This document shows positions 41,756 through 50,573 of a stretch of DNA of 64,000 bases, in pieces. How positions within the stretch are numbered: the first letter of the stretch is position 1; every line of letters begins with the position of its first letter. The notes beneath the pieces were generated by a model that was given only the letters and a program-made list of their open reading frames with translations, had not been told where the DNA came from and did no database searches. Source of the DNA: Sulfitobacter sp. HNIBRBA3233 (GTDB taxonomy: Bacteria; Pseudomonadota; Alphaproteobacteria; Rhodobacterales; Rhodobacteraceae); the NCBI RefSeq assembly GCF_040149665.1, contig NZ_JBEFLP010000001.1, positions 2,480,001 through 2,544,000 on the forward strand, in the 5' to 3' direction. The position numbers were made by a program, and so were the translations under genes.

Positions 41756-44700
41756 ATGTCCGGTCTTTGCCGTCTTTTGTGGTTTCTTGCGCTGTCGGTT
41801 CTGGTGTCTCTTCCCGCGCGGGCGCAGGACGCGCTGCCCGACCACCGCTACCTTGTCAGCGAGAATACGGATTTCTACGGCGCGGACCTCGGGCCGCTCT
41901 TCGACACGTCCCGCGCGGCCTGCGTCCGGGCCTGCGATTCGCAATCGGCCTGCGTTGCCTATACGTTCAACAGCCGCTCGAACGCCTGCTTTCCGAAATC
42001 CGCCCTGACCGACAGCCAGCCGTTCGAGGGGGCGATCTCCGCCCGCAAGGTGCCGACACCGGCAGCGGCCCGCGCTCTGGGCACGGCGCGCGCCGCCGAA
42101 CTTTCGTTTCTGGCCCCCGATGACATCGCCGCTGCCAGTGCGCTGGTGACGACGCTTGCGAATGACACGCCGGTCGGCGATCTGCGGATCCCGGATGTGG
42201 TGGCCGCGTTCAACGCGGCGCTGAGCACGGGCAACCGCCCGGCAGCCGCACGGCGGGCAGCGCAGGCCGCCGTGATCGACGACAGCGCGGACAGCTGGCA
42301 GCGCCTTGCGTGGCTGGGTCTGCGGCCTGCGCCCGACAGCACACCGCGCGCATTGGTTAACCGGCTGCGTGCCCAGTCGGTGCCAGCCGCGATCAACGCC
42401 TATCTGCGCGCCGATACAACAGCGGCGCGGGTCACCGCGCTCGACCTGATGGCCCGCGCGTTCGAGGCCAACGGCAGGGGCCGGTCCATGATCGCCCCGC
42501 TGCGGCTCGCCGCCACGCTTGAGCCGCGCGCCGAGATCGCCGCGGCGCTGGAGACGGCCATCGGCAAATACGGCTTCCGCCTGACCGATACCCGCGTCGA
42601 CAAAGACAGCGCACGCCCGCGCATCTGTGCGGTCTTTTCGGAGGATCTCGTGCAGGCGGGGGTGGATTACGCGCCCTTCGTGCGCACCGAAGATCCGACA
42701 CTGTCGGTGGCCCCCGACGACCGCGAAATCTGTATCGAGGGGGTCAGCCACGGCGCGCGCTACCGCGTGACGTTCCGCAGCGGCCTGCCCGCCGCCAGCG
42801 GCGAGGTTCTGCACCGCGACACGCCCGTTACGCTTTATGTGCGCGACCGCCCCGCGACGGTGCGGTTCTCGGGCCGCGCCTATGTGTTGCCGCGCAGCGC
42901 CGATGCCGCGCTGCCGGTGGAGACGGTGAATACCGATGCGGTCGAACTGGTCCTGCGCCGGATCAGCGACAGGAACCTGCTGCGCGCCATGCAGGACAGC
43001 TATTTCGGCCGCCCCCTCAGCAAGTATCAGGAGGACGCCTTTGCCACCGACATCGCAGAGCATATCTGGACCGGCACCGGCACGGTGCAGAACACGCTGA
43101 ACGCGCAGGTCACCACGCGCCTGCCGCTGGGCGATATGCTGGCCGGCCAGCGCGCGGGCATCTATGCGCTCAGCGCGTCGATCGCGGGGCAGGATCCCTA
43201 CGATAATCCGGCAGCGACCCAGTGGTTCATCCTGACCGATCTTGGCCTCTCGGCGTGGTCGGGCACGGATGGCCTCTACGCGGCGGTGCGCGGTCTGGGG
43301 GATACAGGTGCGCGCGCGGGCGTCACGCTGACGCTGCTGTCGCGGGCCAATGCCGTGCTGGGCACCGCCGTGACCGATGCCGAAGGCTTCGCCAGATTTC
43401 CCGCCGGTCTGACCCGTGGCACCGGGGCCGCCGCGCCCGCCCTTCTCATGGCCGAGGAGGGGGAGACCGACGCGGCATTCCTCAGCCTGCGGGATCCCGG
43501 TTTCGATCTGTCCGACCGTGGTGTCGAAGGGCATCCGCCCAGCCCGCCGATCGACACCTTCCTGACGACCGACCGCGGCGCCTACCGCGCGGGCGAGGTG
43601 ATCCATGCGACGGTCCTGACACGCGATCCGGCGGGCAAGGCGGTGAACGGCCTGCCGCTGGTCGCCGTGCTGACCCGCCCCGACGGGGTCGAGCACAGCC
43701 GCACGCTCAGCCAAGGCGCGCGCGACGGGGGCCACGTCTTTGCGCTGCCCACGGGCCCGCTTGCGCCGCGCGGCGCGTGGCGGCTGGACGTGGTCGCCGA
43801 TCCCGCGATGGGGCCGCTCGCCTCGCAAACCGTGCTGGTCGAGGATTTTCTGCCCGACCGCATCACCTTCGACATGACCTTGCCGGACGCGCCCCTGCGC
43901 CTTGGCGACCGCCCGCCGCTTGCCGTTGCGGCCAGCTATCTTTTTGGCTCGCCCGGGGCGGGGCTCGCGGTCGAAGGGGAGGCGCGCCTGCGCCTGACCC
44001 GCAGTCTGGACGCGCATCCGGGCTATCTTTTCGGTCGCCACGACACGCGCTTCGACACGCGCACTGCCTACCTCGATCCCGTCACGACGGATGCGCGCGG
44101 CGCTGCAACCCTTGCGCTGACCCTCCCCGATCTGGACGAAGTGCCTGCCGCCCCGCTTGAAGCAGAGATCACCCTGCGCGTCGCCGAAGGCTCCGGTCGT
44201 CCGGTGGAACGCAGCCTGACGCGCCCCGTCGCGACGGGCGCACCCCTGATCGGGATCAAGCCCGATTTCGAAGGCCCCCTGAGCGAAGGCGCGGACGCCG
44301 CGTTCCGCCTGATCGCCACCGCAGGCGACATGCCCGTCCGCTGGACACTCAACCGGGTCGAGACGCGCTATCAGTGGTTCAGCCGCTACGGTGACTGGGA
44401 TTGGGAACCCGTCACCAGACGCATCCGTATGGATAGCGGGGAGGTTACCCTCGGCCAGACCCCGACAGCGCTTGAGCTGCCCACGGACTGGGGCCAGTAC
44501 GAGCTTGTGGTCGAACGCCTTGGCGCACCCTACGCGGTCAGTTCCGTCAGCTTCAGCGCGGGGTGGTACGGCGGCGGTGACGCGGCGGACACACCGGACC
44601 TGTTGCAGGTGTCGCTGGACCGCCCCGATTACGGCAGGGGCGACACGGCCACGTTGCGCTTTTCCGCGCCACAGGAGGGTGTCGCTCTGGTCTCTGTGCT

Positions 44701-47179
44701 GTCCAACCGTGTGATCGAACAGCGCGCTGTCGCGGTGCCGCAGGGGGATTTCGCGCTTCCCCTGACCGTGACCGAAGACTGGGGCCACAGCGCCTATGTC
44801 ACGGTACAGCTTTTGCGGCCCATGGATGCCGCGGCGGACCAATCCCCGCAGCGCAGCCTCGGGCTTGCCCATGCCCGCATCCGGCCCGAGGGCAAAGAGC
44901 TGACAGTCACGCTCGACGCACCGGCAGAGGTGGACGGGCAGGCGGGTCCGCTCGACGTGCCGGTGCGGATCGACGGTATCGCTGAGGGCGCGCAGGCGCA
45001 TCTGACGCTTGCCGCCGTTGACGTGGGCATCCTGAACCTCACCGGATTTGCCGCACCCGATCCGACCGATCACTATTTCGGTCAACGGCGGCTGGGGGTC
45101 GAGATCCGCGATATCTACGGACGCCTGATCGACGGGCTGAACGGAGCCATGGGGCAGGTACGCTCCGGTGGCGATGCCGCGCGGTCGGCGGGCCTGCAAG
45201 CGCCGCCCCCGACCGAGGCGCTGATGGCGGCGTTCAGCGGTCCGGTCACCGTGGGGCCGGACGGCACCGCCACTGTCCGCATCGCGCGCCCGGCCTTCAA
45301 CGGGACGATCCGCCTCATGGCCGTCGCCTGGAGCGATAGCGCCGTGGGCCGCGCCGTGCAGGATGTGATCGCCCGCGATCCGGTGGTCATCACCGGCAGC
45401 GTGCCGCGCGTGCTCGCACCGGGTGACGACACCACGATGCTGCTGGAATTTGTCCACGCTAGCGGCGGCGCGGGAGAGATGCCTGTCAGCGTGCTGGCCG
45501 ACGCGGGAATAGCAGTCGGCGCTTTCCCTGCCACCGTTGCCATCGATCCGGGCGGCACGGTCCGGTTGGCCGTACCGCTGAGCGCGCGGGAAATCGGCGA
45601 TCACCAAATCACCGTGACGCTAAGGCCACCGGGCGGCGCGCCGCTGCAACGGGTGCTGTCCCTGCCGGTGCGCATCAACGATCCCGAAATCGCCGTCACC
45701 CGCCGCTTCTCACTCGGCGCGGGCGAGACCTTCACCTACGACACCGCCCCCTTTGCCGGTCTTCGGGCGGGCACGGCCAGTGCCACGCTGACCGCAGGGC
45801 CGCTGGCGCGATTCGACGTGCCGGGCCTTCTGCGCCAGCTCGACCGTTACCCCTACGGCTGCACCGAACAGGTGACATCGGGCGCGCTGCCCCTTCTCGG
45901 CCTCGGCGCGCTTGCGTCTGAGGCGGGTCTGGGCGCGCCACAGGACATCAAGGCCAAGATCCAGTCCGGCGTCGATCAGGTGCTCGCGCGTCAGGCCTCG
46001 AACGGGGCCTTCGGCCTTTGGCGGGCGGATGGCGGGAACACTTGGCTCGACGCCTATGTCACCGATTTCCTCTGGCGCGCGCGGGGCGCTGGGCACGATG
46101 TGCCGCAACGGGCGCTGTCATTGGCGCTGGATCATCTGCGCAACCGCGTGAATTTTGCACCGGATTTCGACAGCGGCGGAGAGGACATCGCCTACGCGCT
46201 TCTGGTTCTGGCCCGTGCGGGTGCTGCGCAGATGGGCGATCTGCGGTACTACGCCGACACCAAATCCGATGCCTTCGCAACGCCCATGGCTGCGGCGCAG
46301 CTGGGTGCGGCGCTGGCGGCCTACGGCGATCCGGCGCGCGCCGACCGGATGTTCCGCCGCGCGGCAAGCCTGCTTGCCACACCGCCGGACACCACCCGCT
46401 GGCGCGACGATTTCGGCAGCCGCCTGCGCGATACCGCGTCATTGGTCCACCTCGCGGCAGAAGCAGGCAGCACTGCCGTCGACGCCGCCAGTCTGGCGCA
46501 AACCCTGCCTTTGGCAAACCTCACGCTGTCCACGCAAGAAGCAGCACAGGTCGTGCTTGCCGCGCAGGCGCTCGGTAGCCCCAGATCAGCCTCCGGGGTC
46601 GAGATTGACGGCGCGCCCGTCCCGGCCACCCATGTGCAGCGCCTGTCTGACCGGGATCCCCGAAGCCACACGGTGCGCAATACGTCAGGCGCGGCCATCG
46701 ACGTGACGCTGACGACCTTCGGTGTGCCTGTCCAGCCGCCTGAGGCGCAGGGCTACGGCTATGCGCTGACCCGGCGGCTCTTCACCCTCGAGGGGTCGGA
46801 GGTTACCGGACCCGTCGCCAGCGGCACACGATTGGTCGTGGTGCTGGAGGTGCAGCCGTTCGAGGATATCGGCGCGCGCCTGATGATCGACGATCCTCTT
46901 CCCGGCGGGCTCGAGATCGACAACCCGAACCTGCTGCGGTCGGGCGATGTTGCAGCGCTCGACTGGCTGGATGTCGCTACCCCCGAGATGACCCAGTTCC
47001 GCAGCGACCGGTTTCTGGCCGCACTCGACCACCGCTCGGCAGAGCCGGTACAGCTGGCGTACATCGTCCGTGCGGTCAGCCCGGGCAGCTATCACCACCC
47101 CGCGGCACAGGTCAGCGATATGTACCGGCCCGAATACCGCGCGGTCACCGCGACAACCCGTCTGACCGTCACCCGATGA
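41756..47179 (+). CDS. Bacterial alpha-2-macroglobulin with N-terminal PAN/Apple domain
   Basis: 1807 residues. Traps proteases in the periplasm and is thought to protect the cell when the envelope is breached. Sec signal peptide (FLALSVLVSLPARA), no lipobox, so soluble or loosely held. Residues 30-90 form a Cys-rich PAN/Apple-like module (ACVRACDSQSACVAY). MG domains follow, and the thioester motif is intact at 1369-1372 (PYGCTEQ). ATG at 41756 has GAAGGA upstream. It overlaps pbpC by ATGA, the classical A2M-PBP1C pairing. Confidence 0.92.
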   Translation: MSGLCRLLWFLALSVLVSLPARAQDALPDHRYLVSENTDFYGADLGPLFDTSRAACVRACDSQSACVAYTFNSRSNACFPKSALTDSQPFEGAISARKVPTPAAARALGTARAAELSFLAPDDIAAASALVTTLANDTPVGDLRIPDVVAAFNAALSTGNRPAAARRAAQAAVIDDSADSWQRLAWLGLRPAPDSTPRALVNRLRAQSVPAAINAYLRADTTAARVTALDLMARAFEANGRGRSMIAPLRLAATLEPRAEIAAALETAIGKYGFRLTDTRVDKDSARPRICAVFSEDLVQAGVDYAPFVRTEDPTLSVAPDDREICIEGVSHGARYRVTFRSGLPAASGEVLHRDTPVTLYVRDRPATVRFSGRAYVLPRSADAALPVETVNTDAVELVLRRISDRNLLRAMQDSYFGRPLSKYQEDAFATDIAEHIWTGTGTVQNTLNAQVTTRLPLGDMLAGQRAGIYALSASIAGQDPYDNPAATQWFILTDLGLSAWSGTDGLYAAVRGLGDTGARAGVTLTLLSRANAVLGTAVTDAEGFARFPAGLTRGTGAAAPALLMAEEGETDAAFLSLRDPGFDLSDRGVEGHPPSPPIDTFLTTDRGAYRAGEVIHATVLTRDPAGKAVNGLPLVAVLTRPDGVEHSRTLSQGARDGGHVFALPTGPLAPRGAWRLDVVADPAMGPLASQTVLVEDFLPDRITFDMTLPDAPLRLGDRPPLAVAASYLFGSPGAGLAVEGEARLRLTRSLDAHPGYLFGRHDTRFDTRTAYLDPVTTDARGAATLALTLPDLDEVPAAPLEAEITLRVAEGSGRPVERSLTRPVATGAPLIGIKPDFEGPLSEGADAAFRLIATAGDMPVRWTLNRVETRYQWFSRYGDWDWEPVTRRIRMDSGEVTLGQTPTALELPTDWGQYELVVERLGAPYAVSSVSFSAGWYGGGDAADTPDLLQVSLDRPDYGRGDTATLRFSAPQEGVALVSVLSNRVIEQRAVAVPQGDFALPLTVTEDWGHSAYVTVQLLRPMDAAADQSPQRSLGLAHARIRPEGKELTVTLDAPAEVDGQAGPLDVPVRIDGIAEGAQAHLTLAAVDVGILNLTGFAAPDPTDHYFGQRRLGVEIRDIYGRLIDGLNGAMGQVRSGGDAARSAGLQAPPPTEALMAAFSGPVTVGPDGTATVRIARPAFNGTIRLMAVAWSDSAVGRAVQDVIARDPVVITGSVPRVLAPGDDTTMLLEFVHASGGAGEMPVSVLADAGIAVGAFPATVAIDPGGTVRLAVPLSAREIGDHQITVTLRPPGGAPLQRVLSLPVRINDPEIAVTRRFSLGAGETFTYDTAPFAGLRAGTASATLTAGPLARFDVPGLLRQLDRYPYGCTEQVTSGALPLLGLGALASEAGLGAPQDIKAKIQSGVDQVLARQASNGAFGLWRADGGNTWLDAYVTDFLWRARGAGHDVPQRALSLALDHLRNRVNFAPDFDSGGEDIAYALLVLARAGAAQMGDLRYYADTKSDAFATPMAAAQLGAALAAYGDPARADRMFRRAASLLATPPDTTRWRDDFGSRLRDTASLVHLAAEAGSTAVDAASLAQTLPLANLTLSTQEAAQVVLAAQALGSPRSASGVEIDGAPVPATHVQRLSDRDPRSHTVRNTSGAAIDVTLTTFGVPVQPPEAQGYGYALTRRLFTLEGSEVTGPVASGTRLVVVLEVQPFEDIGARLMIDDPLPGGLEIDNPNLLRSGDVAALDWLDVATPEMTQFRSDRFLAALDHRSAEPVQLAYIVRAVSPGSYHHPAAQVSDMYRPEYRAVTATTRLTVTR

Positions 47180-49200
47180 AACGCGCCGCCGCCCTTCTTG
47201 CCGGTGCCGCTCTTGCGCTGGGGCTGGCCGCGCACAGCCGCGACCGGTTCGACAGCTGGGTTGCGGCAACGGTCCTGCCGCCGGTCCTGTCCGAAACCGG
47301 TGCCGAGGTGCGCGCCGGCGATGGCACCCTCCTGCGCGCCTTCCCGGTGGAAGACGGGCGCCTGCGTCTGGCGGTCGGCCTGCACGAGGTTGATCCGGTT
47401 TTCCTGCGGTTGCTGATCGCCTACGAGGACCGCCGCTTTTACGACCACGCGGGCGTCGATCCTCTCGCTCTTCTGCGCGCTGCCGCGCAGGCGGCGCGCT
47501 ACGGACGCGTCGTGTCGGGCGGATCGACACTGACGATGCAGGTGGCGCGGCTTCTGGAAAACTCCGGTACCGGGAGTGTAGGCGGCAAGCTGCGCCAGAT
47601 CCGCCTTGCGCTGGCACTGGAACGGCAGCTGACCAAGGAGCAGATCCTGTCGCTCTATCTGCTGCACGCGCCCTACGGCGGGCCGGTCGAAGGTATTCGC
47701 GCCGCGTCCCTGTCGTGGTTCGGCAAGGAACCACGCCGCCTCACGCTGGCCGAGGCGGCCTTGCTGGTCGCCCTTCCCCAGTCGCCGGAGGCGCGCCGCC
47801 CGGACCGCCACCCGGACGCCGCCCGCGCCGCGCGCGACAGGGTGCTGGCCCGCACCGGTATGGACGCCGGTGCCACGCGCGGCGATGTGCCCCGCACTCT
47901 CGGCACCCCGCGGCAGGATGCACCGCACCTGGCGGAAAGTATACGCCAGCGTATGCCGCAGCGGATCCAGCACCGCACCACTTTGGACCCAGCCCTGCAA
48001 CGGCAGATGCAATCGCTCGCCCGCCGCGCCGTCGCGGGGCAGGGCGATGCGGTTTCGGCGGCGATACTGGTCGCGGACCATGCCACGGGCGACGTGCTCG
48101 CCTATGTCGGATCGCCCGATTACACCGACGGACAGCGGCAGGGATATGTCGATATGGTCGCGGCGTCCCGCTCGCCGGGGTCAACGCTGAAACCGCTCAT
48201 CTACGCCATGGCCTTCGACGAAGGTCTTGCCCATCCCGACACGCTGATCGACGACGCACCGGTTTATTTCGGCCGCTACGCTCCGCAAAATTTCGACGGC
48301 GTTTTCCGGGGCAGGCTGACGGTCAGGGATGCGCTGTCGCTGTCGCTGAACATACCGCCGGTTCTGCTGCTGGACGAAATCGGCCCCGCGCGGCTGATGT
48401 CGACACTGGAACGCGCGGGCGCCGCGCCGCAGCTGCCCTCCGGCCAGCCCGGACTGGCCGTGGCGCTGGGCGGTGTGGGGCTCAGCCTGCGCGATCTGGT
48501 CCAGCTTTACGCCGCGATTGCGCAGGGCGGGGACGGACCGCCGCTTCGCATACTGCAGGATACCCACCCGAAAGATCCGCCGCACATCCTGTCGCCGGTC
48601 GCGGCGTGGCAGGTCGCGCATATACTGGCCGATATCGCGCCGCCCGCAGGGTCAGCCGCCCGCGCGGGGCAGATCGCCTACAAGACCGGCACCTCCTACG
48701 GGCACCGCGATGCCTGGGCGATCGGGTTTGACGGGCAGCATGTGATCGGCATCTGGCTGGGCCGGCCCGATGGATCACCGGTGCCGGGCGCCTTCGGGGG
48801 CGACCTCGCCGCGCCGGTCCTGTTCGAGGCTTTCGGGCGTCTCGGCTCCTTGGTGCCCCTGCCACGCCCCCCGCAGAACGCCCTGATCCTCGGCACCGCC
48901 CATCTGCCCGAACCGCTGCGCGTCTTTCGCAGCCGCAGCGCCGCCTTCGAACCCGCACCCGACGGGCCAGAGGTCACCTTCCCGCCCGAGGGCGCCACCC
49001 TGCGCCGCAGCGGCTTCGGCGTGCCGCTGAAACTGCGCGCCGGACGTCTGCCGCTGACGGTTCTCGTGGACGGCGCCCCCGTGCTGACGGGGCTGCACAG
49101 CCGCGACGCGCTGCTGCCGCTCGACGCGCCGGGCTTTGCGCGGATCGCGGTGATCGACGCGGACGGGCGCAGCGCCTCGGTGGAAATCAGGCTGGACTGA
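47176..49200 (+). CDS. pbpC: Penicillin-binding protein 1C
   Basis: 674 residues. Bifunctional peptidoglycan synthase. N-terminal membrane anchor, GT51 glycosyltransferase with catalytic Glu84 in EDRRFYDHAGVDP and GGSTLTMQVARLL. Transpeptidase nucleophile Ser336 in STLK (336-339), SLN motif (SLSLNIPP), and KTGTS from Lys503. A C-terminal BiPBP-type domain closes the protein. Coupled to the macroglobulin gene, implying that wall repair and protease trapping are co-expressed. Confidence 0.94.
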   Translation: MKRAAALLAGAALALGLAAHSRDRFDSWVAATVLPPVLSETGAEVRAGDGTLLRAFPVEDGRLRLAVGLHEVDPVFLRLLIAYEDRRFYDHAGVDPLALLRAAAQAARYGRVVSGGSTLTMQVARLLENSGTGSVGGKLRQIRLALALERQLTKEQILSLYLLHAPYGGPVEGIRAASLSWFGKEPRRLTLAEAALLVALPQSPEARRPDRHPDAARAARDRVLARTGMDAGATRGDVPRTLGTPRQDAPHLAESIRQRMPQRIQHRTTLDPALQRQMQSLARRAVAGQGDAVSAAILVADHATGDVLAYVGSPDYTDGQRQGYVDMVAASRSPGSTLKPLIYAMAFDEGLAHPDTLIDDAPVYFGRYAPQNFDGVFRGRLTVRDALSLSLNIPPVLLLDEIGPARLMSTLERAGAAPQLPSGQPGLAVALGGVGLSLRDLVQLYAAIAQGGDGPPLRILQDTHPKDPPHILSPVAAWQVAHILADIAPPAGSAARAGQIAYKTGTSYGHRDAWAIGFDGQHVIGIWLGRPDGSPVPGAFGGDLAAPVLFEAFGRLGSLVPLPRPPQNALILGTAHLPEPLRVFRSRSAAFEPAPDGPEVTFPPEGATLRRSGFGVPLKLRAGRLPLTVLVDGAPVLTGLHSRDALLPLDAPGFARIAVIDADGRSASVEIRLD

Positions 49201-49227
49201 CGCGGTCGCACCTGCAATCCCTGCGCC

Positions 49228-50139
49228 ATGGAATTCCTCCTCTCTGTCCTGCCCCTCGTGCTCGTGGTCGTCGCGGGCTATGCGCTGGCCAAGACCGGCA
49301 CGATCCCCCGCGGCAGTTGGGCCGCGATCGAGACGCTGTCTTTCCGTGTTCTCATTCCGGCCACGCTGATCCTCGCCATCGCGACATCGGATCTGTCGGT
49401 CGCGCGGTTCGGGGGCTTCGGCGCGACGCTGTTGATTACACTGGCGCTGGTTGCCGTGGGCACGCTGGCACTGCGGCTGTTGCCCCATCACCGTTTGTCG
49501 AACCCGTCCTTCACGACGCTCTTCCAGACAACCATGCGCTGGAACGTTTTCGTGGCGCTTGCCGCGTCAGAGCAGTTCCTGACCGGCGGCATCGCCTTGC
49601 TGGCGGTCGCCATCGCAGTGCTGATCCCGCTGATCAACATCATCTGCATTGTCGTTCTGGCCAGTTTCGGCCCGGCGCGCGCCAGTGTCAGGCGGATTTT
49701 CGGGGCCGTGGCGCGCAATCCGCTGGTGCAGGCCTGTGCCATTGGCCTCGCGCTGAACCTCTTGGATGTATCCTTGCCCGCACCGGTAGAGGACACGCTT
49801 GAAATGATCGGTCGCGGGGCGCTGGCGGTGGGGCTGCTCGCCGTAGGCGGGGGCATCAGCCTGCGCCGCCTTGCGCGGGCTGATGCCCGCGTCATCGCCG
49901 GTGCGATACTGCGCCCGCTGATCACACCCGCATTGTTCGTGGTGGTCGGATCGGCTGTCGGCCTGCCCGCTGTTCAGCTGTTCGCGGGGGTGCTGGTGTT
50001 CTCTGCCCCTGCCGCGTCGAACGGGTATATCGTCGCAAAACAGATGGGCGGGGATGCGGACCTCTACGCGGATGTGCTGACGTGGCAGGTGGGGCTGTCG
50101 CTCATGTTGTTGCCGGTCTGGGCCGCTGCACTGCTTTAG
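49228..50139 (+). CDS. AEC family (auxin efflux carrier-like) transporter
   Basis: 303 residues, about ten predicted helices arranged as two five-helix repeats: MEFLLSVLPLVLVVVAGYAL at the N-terminus and GVLVFSAPAASNGYIVAKQMGG, the conserved broken-helix motif, near the end. Bacterial members transport organic acids such as malonate or malate; the substrate is not assignable. It follows pbpC by 27 bases but is probably functionally separate. Its stop overlaps the convergent GNAT gene. Confidence 0.85.
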   Translation: MEFLLSVLPLVLVVVAGYALAKTGTIPRGSWAAIETLSFRVLIPATLILAIATSDLSVARFGGFGATLLITLALVAVGTLALRLLPHHRLSNPSFTTLFQTTMRWNVFVALAASEQFLTGGIALLAVAIAVLIPLINIICIVVLASFGPARASVRRIFGAVARNPLVQACAIGLALNLLDVSLPAPVEDTLEMIGRGALAVGLLAVGGGISLRRLARADARVIAGAILRPLITPALFVVVGSAVGLPAVQLFAGVLVFSAPAASNGYIVAKQMGGDADLYADVLTWQVGLSLMLLPVWAAALL

Positions 50140-50573
50140 AAGCGCAGGACCATGCCGTGCTTTTCCGCGTCCGAAAATCCGAGCTTTTCGTAAAACCCGC
50201 GCGCGCCCCTCGCGGTCCCGGTCAACAGCATGAGCTTGTAGGCACCCGCGCCGCGCGCGTGATCGATGGCCGCGCGCAGCGTCATCCGGCCCAGCCCGCG
50301 CCGCTGAAACCCGGGGTCGGTCACGACGTTTTCAATCAATCCGTAGGCCCTCCCGCCCGAGGTCATGTTGGGCAAAAGATGCGCGGTCAGCATCGAGCGG
50401 ATGCGGCCGTCGACCTCGGCTCCGAAAATGGCCGTGCCGGGATGGGCCAGCACAGCGGCGAAATCCCGGGGTGCGGCACTGACGGGAACCGGATCACGGG
50501 TCAGCGCCCGGTAGAGCGCGAGGGCATCGTCGAAATCCGCATTGGTCAGTCTCCGGATGTCCGGGGCGCTCAC
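50136..50573 (-). CDS. GNAT family N-acetyltransferase
   Basis: 145 residues from GTG 50573, which overlaps the stop of the upstream gene (GTGA). The acetyl-CoA pyrophosphate loop is visible as VVTDPGFQRRGLGRMTLRAAI (motif A, split over the beta4-alpha3 junction), and the C-terminal GARGFYEKLGFS is the motif B tyrosine helix. The substrate is unknown. Probably the last gene of the MoxR operon by position, although unrelated in function. Confidence 0.82.
   Translation of the reverse strand: MSAPDIRRLTNADFDDALALYRALTRDPVPVSAAPRDFAAVLAHPGTAIFGAEVDGRIRSMLTAHLLPNMTSGGRAYGLIENVVTDPGFQRRGLGRMTLRAAIDHARGAGAYKLMLLTGTARGARGFYEKLGFSDAEKHGMVLRF

Noticed and set aside
41738-45607. 1289-codon open frame on minus opposite the macroglobulin gene
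   Set aside because: Arg/Gly/Gln-rich composition typical of a GC-rich antisense shadow; no start signal or motif, and the plus-strand gene is certain.
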